In this document: one piece after another, positions 27,079 through 39,798 of the stretch
Position numbering within the stretch: the stretch's first letter is position 1
Layout of the letters: every line of letters begins with the position of its first letter
Assembly: GCA_051294375.1 (NCBI GenBank)
Contig: CM119264.1
Span: forward strand, 16,589,245 to 16,653,244
Origin: Paraspadella gotoi
Taxonomy: Eukaryota; Chaetognatha
DNA: 64,000 bases
Direction: 5' to 3'
Program-made: the position numbers and the translations under genes
Notes under the pieces: model-generated
Told to the model about the DNA's origin: nothing
The model's database searches: none
Seen by the model: only the letters and a program-made list of their open reading frames with translations

Positions 27079-30000
27079 CACATGCCGGTCCGTCGCGATT
27101 CATCAACATCAACTCCACGAAGAAATCGTTTCAATCGTCGCGTTGAAAAAACAAGGAACGGTTATTCCGAGGTGTTGCGCCGCATGACTTTTCTTTTTAC
27201 TTATCTTGTCATTTATTCNNNNNNNNNNATTTCTTTAAAAACGAATCCACTCTTTACTCCCGAACCGATAGGTTTCGCCAGCATGCACCGTTTCCTCATA
27301 ATTTCTCTTCATCCTCTTCCCCCTCCTCCCGGAGATCCAGGCTCGCGTCCAGGGTTGATGTTTTTCATTTACGCTTTTTTCTCTCTTTTCTCTCTCACCG
27401 TCCCTCTCCCATTCAGCTTCTGTTACCCTTTTTTTTACCACTGTCCTTACTTACTTAGACTCACCCGACCTTAGTTAGAGACTCCCCCCCCAAAAAAAAT
27501 GGCGGAAACCAGTCGAAATGTTCGCAAATCCATTGGCACGTCCCCTGAATCACGTTTTCCTAATTATGATCCGCGTCCATTGTTCTCTGGCTTTCCACTT
27601 CGGGCGAGGAGATGAATTTTATTTATTAGCCCCACGTTGCTCTTTTATTTCGCTCGCACGACTGAATAATGTTTGCCTATTCAGCGAATTCAATGAATGA
27701 ATGAGGCCAACATTTGTTAAATATTATGAATGATTGTGTCGTTATGACTTAACGAGGTATAGGCAATGACAAGAATCGTGTAACCGTTACTCATCCGCGA
27801 TGCTCCTATGGCGCCGGAGGATGCACGAGCTCCTCCCATCCTAAAGGACTAGGGTTCGCGCCCTGCTGATTCACACAAGCGCGACGGGGCGTCTGATCCA
27901 CCTGTAGTGACGGACTACAGCTCGGTCCGAAGTCCGGGACCTTGTGTGCGACGTAGGGTGAACCGCTCGCGCCATCGTCTTCCACAACCGCAGCTTTTGA
28001 GATGAGTTTAAAGGATGAACATCGCTTTCTCACAGACCTAATAGGCAAGCGAGTAGTATTAATTACGTTCTTTTTTTATGGAAAAGGAATAAACCAGCTG
28101 TTACTAAATGTTACAAACGAAAAAATCATACTGTAGATTGATTGAAGTTTAAGCTTCTGAAAACCTCAGAGGCGCCATCTCTCTAGCCCCTCCAAAAAAA
28201 GTTTTTCTAGAAAAAAAAGACCATCATTACGATGGTGAGATAAGTGATGGAAGAAGAAAAGGAAGAAGAACGGGAATAATCTAATATATAAGAAGGAAAG
28301 AAAGAAAGAAAGAAAAGGTTTTTCCCCGGAGAAAAGAAATCAGAACAAAGGAAGAAATAAAGAGGAAAGGAAANNNNNNNNNNGACCCAAGTGAAAGAAA
28401 TGTTCGACGGAGAAAAAGAAAAGAGGAAGAGTTAAAGATTTTCTCCCGGGGATCAATAACCTTTTCACTAACCCAATCCCCACAATTCCCCACCGTCCCC
28501 TCCATCTCCGACCCCAAGGTACCTCGCCATCCAAGAGTCCATCCGTTATCCTCAGCTGGTGACCTCTCGACGGGCTCGTCTGGCCATATCCTTCGTCTGG
28601 ATGGTGGCGGCCGCCATCGCCGCCTTTCCCTTTCTTCTCTCCGACTTGACGTTGCACCCGGAATCTGCCGTCAACGACGACGTCTGCCAGACGGTCTTCA
28701 ACCTGCCCTACTCTCTCGCCTCCTCCGCCATCAGCTTCTACATCCCGGCCACGGTCATGACCAGCGTTTACAGCAAGGTATCCCTCTTTAATTTTCTTCT
28801 ACTTTTTATTTTGTATTTCATTATTTTTATTTTTTTCGCGCTTCTGAATTCTTTTCTCCTCCACTTTCTTTTTTTTCCCTTTTTTTCGACACGAATTTTT
28901 TTTTCTCTATATTTTTTTAATCTATTTTTTACATCGATTTAATAATTTCTTTATCAATTTTTATTTTCTCCTTTTTATTTTTATTTTTTTTTTTTTTTTA
29001 ATTTCTTCACTTTGCGCATTTTTTTAGCTTCGCTTGTTTTCTCATTTTTCATGATCCCCTTATCTTTTTTTCTTTTCCCCCCTTTTCCGACGTTCTCGAT
29101 TCATTTTCATTTCTTTTTTTTCCTTCTGTTTACATTCGAGAGACTCTTTCGTCTGCTTTCGCTAATGTTTTTCGACTGCTCTCCCTCCGTTCATTTTTTT
29201 GCACATAAATTCGTATTCCCATGGGCTTTGTTGCTCTTTTCCTGGGCAAACTTGTCCGGAAGTGCTTCTTGATTTTTTTTCTGTTTGACCTAACTTTTAC
29301 CACAATGCTTTTCTTGTTCGCTCACTTTCAAGGCGCGACCTGTTCTGTTTTTTTCTTCTCTCCTCACAGTGCTAGTACTAACTCTCTCGTTTCTTCTCTC
29401 TCTTCCACACGCGTCCTTCCTTCTCTTTCGCCTTTTCTTTTTATGACGGATTTTATGTCTTCTTGTCTCGCGTCGCCTTTAGTTTTTTGGGCGCGAGGGA
29501 AATTTTCCGGCGGAACTCTGTCCAAGCGAAAACGGGAGGGCGGGTCGAGATTTGCCCCCATAAATTCTTCCCCGTTTAATCTGTGCCAAAAAATCGTCAA
29601 GGTCGAACTCTTACAAAACTTGGAAATTGCAACTAGTACTCATGATATCTTATCTAGGATTGCTTTTATTTAAACGAAAACCGAAATTGTTAACCAACTT
29701 TTAGGACGTTACAAGTAAAAAGTGCATGATTCCCTTTCCAGCGAATTCGGTGAGATTTTGAATCAAATTCCTACATATGTGTTTGACTTGTGAAACCATT
29801 GTTCCAGGTTTACGCGATTGCAAAGAAGCAGGCAAAAGCTATAGCACACTTGGAGAAGCACATCCAAAGTCTGCAGTGTCAATCGACGCAAGATTTGCGG
29901 TGCAACAGCCGCTGCAGCGAGCTCAGCACCCCGAGTCACCTTAGCGTTCACGCCGTCGCTGCTGGGAAAGACTGCGGTCATGATTCTACAAAAAAATTGT

Positions 30001-31977
30001 GCGCTCTAAATACCAGTAGTGGCATCAACACTCCTATTCTCAATCGCTCCACAAGTCCCGGAAAAAACCTTTGCCCTGTAAGTCCCCTTAAAGTACCTAA
30101 GCCCATCAGTCCCCACCAAAATACTTGCTCAATCAGTCCCCACCAAAATACTTGCTCAATCAGTCCCCACAAAGACCTTTGCTCCTATAGTCCCCACAAA
30201 GACCTTTGCTCCTATAGTCCTCACAAAGATCTTTGCTCCTATAGTCCCCACAAAGACCTTTGCTCCTATAGTCCTCACAAAGATCTCCTTTCCATTGGTC
30301 ATCCCAATGACGATTTCGCCGTGAGACACAACGGCGACGTTCTCGCCAATCACGTCGACATCAACGATTTCGAAGAGAAGAGGAAATCACTCGGTCGTCA
30401 TGGCGACGGAGAGAGCGGAAAAGAGAGAGGGAGAGAGAGTGCGAGCGAGGTGACGGACGAAGAGAGAGAAAGAGAATATGAAGATAGAGAGGGAGACAAA
30501 GATTGGGATAGAAATCGCGAGGGAGAGAAAGCGAAAGAGGGAGAGAGTGAAAAAGAGAGAGAGGGAGGCAAAGATCGGGACCGAGATCCAAAGGACGAGA
30601 CGGTGACGGACGGTGAGAGAGAGAGAAAAGCAGAGACAAAGGAAAACTTGGAAAAAGTCATTAACGAGAAAAGATTTCGAGAGATAGAGAAGCGGACTGG
30701 AGTCGGTAACGAGGAGGAAGAAGGAGAGGGTGAAGAAGAGAGGGACGGAGACGAAGATGGAGAGAGAGTCGCGGAGAAAAATGAAAGTAGAGACGGTAAA
30801 ATTAACGTTAATGAAAACGACCGCGTTTTTCATCCAAATGACGATCCTTCTCCGGAAACCAAGTGCTCGCGTTACCTCGAGACCGGCGCCTCGCCACGCC
30901 CACTCGACGCGGATGTGGCGTCGGTGGCGTCGCGGAATCCTAGTCAAACCTTTGTCACCGTCACGCGAAGCTCTACCGTCACGGACATCGTCAAAAAAGT
31001 CAAACGCAAAAAGGCCAAAGACGCGGTAAATGAATGACAATGGCCCTTCCCTATTCCTTGGATGTAACTAATTAAGATAAACGCATCAAAACGAACCTTA
31101 AATTTAAAACTTTCAAACAATTTTGGGTTTGTATATAAAAAGCTTTTTTTTTAAAAAACTCTCTTTCCCATTACCCCCGTTCCCTCGAAATTGACGAAGG
31201 TGAGCGAGCAACGCGCCATCAAGACCGTGGGCCTCGTCATGGGCGTCTTCGTCGGGTGCTGGTTACCCTTTTTCCTGCTCAACTCGGTCTTGCCCTGGGA
31301 TCCCCGATTCTTCCTATGTCTCCGCGGCTTCGACCTCGTCTTCCAGATTCTCACCTGGTTGGGTTGGATCAATTCTCTCTTCAACCCCATGATTTACGCC
31401 TGTAACAAGTAAGGACGAGATTTCGTAATCGGCCATATGAAATTTTGCAGGTTTTCTGCCTCTGCCTTGATCTAGTTTATTTGTCTGTCTGTATGCGCGC
31501 GGATATTAAATTGAAAAAAAAATGAAAATTTATGTGCATAATCGCATAATCATAATCTGTTGAAAAAGGGTGTGCCAGATGCTCTTATTTTTCAAGCCAT
31601 GACTGATGCAAGGTTGCCAAGCGGCTCTTGTTTAAAAGTTTTCGTATTGTTTGTGGAGGGCCGATGCTACAGCGCTGGGTAAAAGCGCTGGGTAAAAAAA
31701 AAATATTTTAATTTCTTTTAATGCCAAATAGACAAAGTCTGCGATTTTAAAATCTTTTCAACTTTAAATTTTTCGCAGATCATTTCGCAAAGCGCTCTTC
31801 CCCACTTGGAATCGTCGCTCGGAAGCCAGAGAGAGAAGGGAAGAATTGGCGGAGAGGTTGAACTGCATCGGGTCGAAGCGACACTCGAACCGCAACAACG
31901 GAGATGGAATCGAAGATGGAATCAGATATGGAATCAGAGATGGAGTTGAAAATGGATTTAAGGATGGAATCGTCTGA
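25385..31977 (+). CDS. D1-like dopamine receptor (GPCR) with giant third intracellular loop
   Basis: Plasma-membrane amine receptor; D1-like receptors usually couple to Gs and raise cAMP. Six exons: 25385-25760, 26438-26612, 28519-28777, 29808-31025, 31200-31408 and 31779-31977. They total 2436 bases, 811 residues, and all phases agree. The N-terminus has NAT and NRS glycosylation sites. TM1 contains IVGNLIVVASV; TM2 has SLAVADSL (D2.50); TM3 has Cys3.25, D3.32 (LATDVLL) and DRY. TM5 YSLASSAISFYIP keeps Ser5.42, 5.43 and 5.46 for catechol binding. The following VYAIAKKQAKAIAHLEK matches D1 receptors. TM6 MGVFVGCWLPFF and TM7 TWLGWINSLFNPMIY carry W7.43, typical of D1. Exon 4 encodes 406 residues of intracellular loop 3, against about 57 in human D1. 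Introns hold microsatellites, an R1 repeat, a SINE and two 10-base gaps. Subtype within D1-like receptors is not assigned. Confidence 0.93.
25761..25841. repeat. (GA)n microsatellite starting at a splice donor
   Basis: The exon 1 donor gtgaga is itself the start of about 80 bases of GA repeat. Confidence 0.95.
25900..26112. repeat. Interspersed repeat R1, copy 6, in intron 1
   Basis: gaaattggtacaaccaatat through tcaatgaagtg matches 22735-22950 closely. Confidence 0.9.
26985..27074. repeat. (CT)n microsatellite, intron 2
   Basis: About 90 bases of CT with single-base interruptions. Confidence 0.95.
27219..27228. other. Assembly gap (10 N)
   Basis: Ten N, probably a placeholder of unknown length, within intron 2. 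Confidence 1.
27800..27965 (+). mobile_element. tRNA-derived SINE, copy 2, intron 2
   Basis: ctcctatggcgccggaggat resembles an A box region and ggttcgcgccc a B box, followed by a GC-rich body (gacggactacagctcggtcc). The first 60 bases match 18.06 kb. Confidence 0.6.
28374..28383. other. Assembly gap (10 N)
   Basis: Ten N, 135 bases before the exon 3 acceptor. Confidence 1.
30105..30290 (+). repeat. 27-bp coding minisatellite in intracellular loop 3
   Basis: Encodes two SPHQNTCSI-type units and five SPHKDLCSY-type units in frame (the last truncated). Units differ by few synonymous changes (tcctcacaaagat against tccccacaaagac), indicating recent tandem growth. Confidence 0.95.
30380..30780 (+). 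repeat. GA-rich charged region encoded within intracellular loop 3
   Basis: Interrupted GA/GAGGGA runs are translated as Arg-Glu-Lys-Asp-rich sequence (for example EREREYEDREGDKDWDR). The reading frame stays open over 400 bases. Confidence 0.9.
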
Positions 31978-33055
31978 AATTGAAGTTAAAAAGTTTAAAA
32001 CGATTTTCGAGAACGAAATATTTGCAGGACTATTGACTAATGTACTAGGATAAAAAAATAAAACTACAACTGCAAACCCGCAACTACAACAACAACTACA
32101 AAAATCCCCGAGTCAAGAGATATCGGAAAACGAAATCGGCCCAAAAAGAAAAATGACCAAATGTGGAAAACGATCAAGAGGGAAAACTTGAGTGAGAACT
32201 GAGTTGAGTTGAGAGCGAGATGAAAAAGCCCATCAGCGACAGTAAAATATGTGATGATGGAAACATTTGAATAAAAGATGGAATAATTTTAAGATGTAGA
32301 TAGTTTAAATCGCTGACGCTTTATGGTTCATTTACGATTCCCTTCGACACATAAATGGAATGGATGGGAAATTTTTCCACCATCGATTTTTTTCAATGTG
32401 TTAATAAAGATGAAACAAAATATCTAGCCATATCGGAAATAAAACGATTTAGAAACGCCACACATATTTTACCAGGTCAATTGAATCGATAATTATAGTA
32501 AGTACTATCTGCGTTCTGCGATGTCTATTTTTTTGTTTGATTAAATGTTAAGAGTGATAAACCAAATTTTCAAAGAAATAATTGATCTAACCGTATTTTG
32601 TATGTTTAAACCTACCGTCTTCTTCGCCTTATAGTACACATAATCTCGCGTTTCTGTTAGTCAATTTTGATCTTCATGTTCACTATTTTTGCAACTATAC
32701 AGTAACAGTCAAACTTCCTTTGTGCTTTAAATAAAACGAATTCTGTTTAATTGTGATGCTCTTTTGTTGAAAAATTTATGTACAATTAGCACTAATATTA
32801 GGTCCAAATTTAACGATCAACTTTCGTACAAATACGCAGTCAGAGAAGGGATGATATTTTCGCCGGGATCATGCGAACTTGAATAGTCGTCATGACCACG
32901 AGAGCAAACAAACCGAATAAAAAATGTTCGCGTCTTTGATTTTTTAAAATGATTAAAAAACAAAAAAAGCCAAGCAGAAAGCAAAACTACTAGTGTGTTA
33001 GTAGTTTAAATTTAAAAAAAAATTATCTTTTAATTGATATCCGACATCGAAGGAG
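31978..33055. other. 3' flank of the receptor gene
   Basis: AT-rich. Candidate polyadenylation signals (aataaa) occur at about 32057, 32271 and 32730. No coding exon is apparent. Confidence 0.6.
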
Positions 33056-36000
33056 ATGCCATCCGGAAGGCTTTGCGATTTGTTCAAAAACCCAGAGTCT
33101 TTGACCGAGAGGGAACATATTGCCGAGGACAAGCAAGTGAGAAAAAATTCATTTAAATAGTAATAAATTAAAGTACAAAATGTTTTTTTTAATTAACAGT
33201 GAAATATTTAAATTATCTTGATTGTTATTTATTAATTCTCCTCTCTATCTCAGATGGTATTTGTAAATTCGATCGAGCAGCTGTAACAAACATAATTTTT
33301 TGGTAAATAAATGATCAACAGCTAATTCCGTGAATGATTGTCCTGAAGAGGTCAGCGAGGTGACCCCTTTTTGAAAAGAGACAGTTTCTGAGCTTAAGAA
33401 ACGATGGGTTTTTTTTCTTCATCAGAGTTTAAGTTAAATTCAAGCTTCTCTGAAAATTTGAACGACCGAATTACGATAATGGTTTATCTCGATGACGCCT
33501 TCCAGTGTCACGCGACCGGTTTTCACGCTCGGACGTCGACGAAGGCGCGCGAGAGAGGGGTTGACGACGCTGTACGAATGGAATGTCGCCATTTGTTGCG
33601 GACGGCAAAAGAATTAAGCGCCAACCAGAACCAACCGCTACAGGTGTGTAGAGCGATATTGAAATCTATATAATGGTTTTGTTATCACTGTTATTGTTAT
33701 TCATATGTCCGTATGATCTATCTAAAGAGGTAAATAATGTTATGTAATTAATTTTCTCTCCTCTTATTCCTAATGCTTTTTCGAGATATCATCGTTTCTT
33801 ATTTTTCAAAACAACGCTGAAATTTTTACTGTCAACCTTGTTTGATCAGTAAAATAATAGCATTTTACGCTCGGTTGAATGGTTGATCGAATAGCGAGAA
33901 AAAGAGGAAAGCTGAAAATACTGTAAATAGCAACATATTTATGTGTACTATAGTTTTTTTTTTTTAACCACTTTCCTCTTTTTCTCGTAGGCAACGTTTT
34001 CCTAAATTGACGGGGGAAAGAAAAAAACAAAACAAAACAAAACAAAAAGACAAAAAAACAATTGAAACGAGCANNNNNNNNNNTTCCTAAATTGACGGGA
34101 AAAAAAAACGAAATACTTGCCCTCTTTGAAAAAAAACAACAAAAAGACAAAAAACAATTGAAACGAGCAAAAGTGTGACAAATCTATTTTCTTCGATGAG
34201 GGTCTTTGCCCTGACGCCAATCCGATTATTGTGGCGTTGCGCCAGGCTCGAAATCTCTCAATTCGACTTTTCGTTTCAGATTATCCTGCAACCAATTGTT
34301 ACCTCATTTTAATCAGTATATACAAGACTAACATTTACCAACATCTACCAACTCCATCGATCCCTTCCTCGCATTTCTTGAATTCGCTCCAATTCGCCCT
34401 TTTGTCTTCGCTCCAACTCGCTCCTCTATCTCTTCTCCGATTTGCCCCTCCGTCTCTGCTCCACCTTGTCATTTCCCTTCCGCTCCAACTCCCTTTTCCA
34501 CCCATGGGAGCCGGAGTGAGTCATCGCAAAAAAAGCGCGCCGATTCCGTTAGAGCGCAAGCGGCTGCGACGCTCGATCCACGCGGCGCCGTTGTCGGGTG
34601 AAGCGCCGGTAGAATCGACGCCGGAATTAAGTTTCTTCGCCGAATTCGCGTCGCGACAAAATCTGAATGAGGTTCGAGAGTTGAACGAGAGACTCCAATC
34701 CTTTTACGAGGGACAAAATTTAACGCCGGGGGAAGAAAAGGCGCCGCAAGGTGAGGCCACCAAGAAGACGGGTAAAAATTTCGAACAAAAGAACATGGGT
34801 CAGAATCACGAAGTCGTCGTTCATCGCTCAATGAAAAACGACGACGACGACGACGGTGGCGCCCCAAGAGATGCCAGAAATGATTACCGAATTGATGGAA
34901 ATAAACACGACGCCGAGACAGATGGAGGGCGAGATGGCATTGGGGAAAACGAAAGTCAAATGAACGGACGGCGAAAGAAGGAACGTCGAGAGACCGACCA
35001 AGGCGACGCAGACGCCGACTACGACGCCATCTTTGTCTCCAAACAGGTTAAAAATAATAAGCACGGGAAAAAGACTTTTTTGCGCCGCAAAGCGACTTTC
35101 TTGGTGGCGTCGAACCGCCTCGCCTCTTCCGACGACCAAAGGACAGAGAACGGAGAAGAAAGATCGAACGATATTTCTGGATCCCCGGGGAATCGCTCCT
35201 CGGGTGATGAGGGCAACGTCGTCAAAGAACCCGGTGAATTCGGCCCGGACAGTCCCGTCGCGATTCCATCGAAAAAAGCGAGAAAGAAATTAGCGCCGCT
35301 TAAGCGACGCTCGGCGGCAGTAGGCGCATCAGACTTGGTTTCCAGCAGCGCCGCCAGCGGAAGCGAGCGAACCGAATCCGAAAAGGAAGAACGAAAGGCG
35401 CCGGAGACAAATGCGCTTCCCAGAATTGGCTCCATTTCAAGAAAGAATGAGACGATGATGCCTCAACCCAGCCGCCCGGACTCGACTCTGGATTCGACGC
35501 TGAAGCCCAGACCGGCTCGTCCGCCAACGCCGCCCTCTTCGCCGCCGCCGGATTCACCGCCGCCGCCGAATTTTCCGCCGCCAGATTCCCTACAGCGCGC
35601 CCGCAGGCGTCCTCGTTTCGCCTCCCTCGCGGCTTCCGTTCGGGCTGTGCAAGCAACGGCGGTAACCCAGGGCAACGCCGAATTGAATGGCGCCGTCTTG
35701 CCACACGAGGAAACGACATCAACCCCGGCAACCAACGGGGACGCCATCTCGAGAATTCCACGTCATAGATGGCGCAGATTCAACGAAGAGAAATTTCCCG
35801 CCGGGCATCTGCAAGGAAGCGTCGGCGAGGAAGAGGCTAAGACGACGACGGTTTTACCGATTGAGAGAACGATTTCAAAAGCGACGACTAAGCCCACCCC
35901 GGCGCCGAGAATGATTGCGGCGTCGAAAGGCGCCATGAAAGCCGCGACGCGACGCCGGGCTAATCTTATGCGATCGGTCCTGGACGACGCCGGAGCAAAC

Positions 36001-39000
36001 TCTTTGCCAAAGATTTTGTCGCCGCTTTGATCGTGGATCGCTTATTTCCGAATCTCGTTTAGTTTCAGATGTTATTAAAAAAAAAACCGAAAAGCGATTT
36101 TGCATATCGCGCTGAGCAAACATCGATATTTTCGATCTTTCTCAAACAAAACCTCAAGCACTGCCATAAAGTATATTTATTCTTCGATAGCACATCACGA
36201 TTTAAACTATATCGTTTTGAAGAAGTTTTGATGGCTATTTAAACTTAGCGAAAAGAGCGTATTAAATTTAAAATGGCATTAAAGTCAAATCAAACTACCT
36301 CCCACTTTGAATGCCCCTTACTCGAGGTGAAATTCCAAAATTCTGCTCGCGCCATCTGTGTGAATCGAGCTAATTGGGTTACGTTTCGTTAGTTTTAAAG
36401 TTTAAAGAAATTAATGACCGTGGTTTTAAATGTTGATATTAGACATTAACCGATTAAAATTCCGTCGCTGACAATACTGAAAAATAAAGCGTAGAGAAAA
36501 AATCTTAGTCTTTAAGTTTAACTATTATAATTAAACTTACATTTTTTGATCATTTGCATATTATACGAAATTGTTTAAAGTTAAATCAGTTTTTGTATCT
36601 TTAATAAAAGCGTGGTCTTGTTTTTTCCTTCTTATCGTTGTGCCGTCTCTCACCAGTCTGCATGCGGTGTAACATGAAATATGGTGATTTGGTAAATAAA
36701 ACACAAATAACAGAAATACTCGATGAATTAAAGAAAGGTTCCATTTGTTTTTTTATTTACTTGTACGGTCATTCAACCAGAAAATCGTTAAAAACATTTG
36801 CATGCTAATTGTGTTTTATCAAGAAAAAAAAATCATTATTTAAGTATTTTGAATATATTGCGTAGTGATCATAAGAAAGAAAGGAAGGAAGGTAGTAAAC
36901 CTTATCAAATCTTAATTTTCAGTGGATGGTTCGCTAGCTTGTATCCTAATCTCTCTCTTGTATCCTAGTCTCTCCAACTCCTCAAATTAACTTCCCATTT
37001 TCCGCCAACAGTTCCAACTTTGGTTGCGGGCCGGAACCAAACCCCCCATCTTCGCAAACAAGGACGAGAAAAACTTCAACTCCTCAGTTTGGCGGAATTT
37101 CAGAAAAGAATTTGGGTTTCAGGTGATAAGGGTTCGTTCACTTCTTTGTGAGGCGAAGAGCATCAGTCCGAATTGTGCGTGTGAATTTCATCCAGTCGCT
37201 TTAAGAAATCGGAAGAGTAAATTCAAAATTTCCGCCAAAAATTTATTTTTTGGGGGGAAAAAGCGCTTGATTAGTTTATAGTAACTTTTTCCTTATCTAA
37301 TTTTAATTTTAATTTTATCCTCTACTGTGAACAAGCTTTGATTTTTCCTTTTAATTGTAATATATATTTCTTCTTCCTTCTTTATAATTACTTCTTCTCT
37401 AAAAAAAAAATTATTATTTTACGAAACGGTGGGTCGGATTATTTGGTTAAAATTTCTGTCAAGTAATCCAGAGATCTTGAGTTAGAAACCTGTCCTTTTG
37501 TTAAACTTAAACTGTCAAGACAGGAAAACTTAAAGATTTTTGGCTCTCCGCGACTAAATTACTCGGTTTTTGGTCTGTCAGTCTATCTTTCTGTTAAGTG
37601 TTAGTGGTTATAATAATAATTAAAATAAGTCAAGAATATAAGATTGTTAGTTACCTGGATGGACTTTTCGAAATGCTTAAATATAATTATGTTATGTAAT
37701 GTAATTATATTTTAGTTGCACTTTTCGTTGTTTTGTCGGTCAGTCGGTTTATTGATCTTTCCTATTTACGTTTTATATGCTTATAAGATGAGTAATACTT
37801 CATCAATTAACCTTAAAAGTGCATAAGTATTAAGTATTATACTTACGAATTCACGTAATCACTTAAAAACACGATCATATGACCAGAAATTCGATGCATT
37901 AAAAGTCATTTTAGTTAATACCTGGCAGACTGGTGAATACGTTTTGTGTGTATTTCACGCTTGTGTAGTCATGTGACCATATGGAAATGCGGTCACGGAA
38001 ATTCAATGCGGCCTAGTTAGTGTAATACTTTACAAATATTTGATCAGCCATAAGACGTTTATTGTGCCCCAGTCCCTAAATAATAATCTTAAAGTTATTG
38101 AAACAAATATCCATGGTATATCCTTTCTTTTCGTTGTTGTATAGAGATTTACAAAGAATTTTGAATTGTTACAACGATTTTATTATTAATAAGTTGCAGA
38201 CATGTTTCGACTCAGAGATTTTCGAGTCTTCATCAGCACTTTTTGAAACAAATAATAAAGGACAGATCTATAATTTTGAAGCTTTTAGATAAAAGTCGAT
38301 TTTCCATTTGATTTTGGAACACTCAAAAAATCATATCTCCTAAACCACTTGACCGATTGTAATAAAGTTTAGACATTAATTTTTTTAAATTTTTTTTATA
38401 TAATTTTTAAAAATGTCTTATATATAAGTTATAGAGCGTCATAAAGTGGCGCGTTTTTTTTGCATACGAGTGTAATTGTGAATTTTATATTTAGGTTCCA
38501 AAAAAGCGAACGACTCACCAGTTGATGGCGGCCATGTATCCCTTGAACATCCCTCCGCCCAGCAAAATCGGGGTTTATACTTACCGCAAGTTCTTGGCCG
38601 AGAGTTCAGTTATCAAAGACCCGACATTCAAAGCCGCCCTCATCGAAAAGGCCGCCAGGATGGGGAGAGACCTCAAGGCCATGGAGCTCCAGTCTCAACT
38701 CAGAAATCCTCCTTTGGACGAAAAAGGTATTGGTATTGGTATTGATATTTTCGACACATAATGCATTGGAATAACGTTTTTTCTTATTCATAGTTTATAT
38801 GAGATTTATTTTAAAAAACAAAGGGCGGCGCTAGTAGTCGCTTTGATTTGAGGTTTTATTCTGTCTTAACAAATGAGCAAAAACTATAGGCGAGTTATAA
38901 GCATTTTTAACTTAAGTGGGACAGACCGACGGACAAACCGCCAAACCGACCGAAAAGTGACTTATAGAGTTGCTCCGCGAGTACTCGCGACGCAACTAAA

Positions 39001-39369
39001 ATCTACCGACGAATCAACAATACACGACTCGAATCACGTTACAGTCGTTACACGCCCCCACCCCCCCAACTATCTTCGGTCCAGGTGCCATCATTCCTCC
39101 CCCTACTTTCAAACGCTTCCCGGCTGACTCATTCCCTCCCGCCTCGCTCAAAGAGAAGCTGGCGTTCCTCGAATCGGCGCCTCTTGCCGATGCCGCCCCG
39201 GTCTCGACGCCGGGCGAAGACGAAGACGGCGACGACGCCGATCCTTTCTCGCTCGGCGCTGGGGGTGTGGTCGGAGCGCCGGGAGAGGGGCATGGGCGTG
39301 GAGATTTTGAAGGATTCCTCGAGAGTGACCAGAATCAAGAATGGAGGTTAAAAATGATGATGATGATGC

Positions 39370-39414
<45 letters not shown>

Positions 39415-39723
39415 CGACGACGACGACTAATATCGTGCTTTTGTTGGACCTGATAAAAAAATGGTTCGAAAAGAGTGATGATTGAGGGTTGAGGATTTAT
39501 GGGAATTTATTGATGATTGACAGTTCATTGTTGATAATGATTATTAATGGTTCAGGAGGGCCTACGAGCGAAGACGGATTGATGCGTCTCCCCTTCGAGT
39601 GACGAAAGAAAGGATCTTACAAAAGAAACCAGGAATCTCAATTAACAGGTCAGTCAATCCTTCTCCCGATCATTCAATCTATAAGCCAATCGGTAAGAGC
39701 AACTGTAGTTTTTGCCGAGCTTT

Positions 39724-39798
<75 letters not shown>

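Noticed and set aside
28780-29673. Several Phe/Leu-rich ORFs resembling membrane proteins
   Set aside because: They lie in a T-rich intron of the receptor and reflect poly-T composition.
30105-30290. Regular 27-bp repeats suggesting a CRISPR-like array
   Set aside because: No spacers; the units are head-to-tail and translate in frame inside a receptor exon.
30361-31040. Long minus-strand ORFs (217, 92 and 87 codons)
   Set aside because: Antisense shadow of the receptor exon; Leu/Ser/Phe-rich products follow from GA-rich sense codons.
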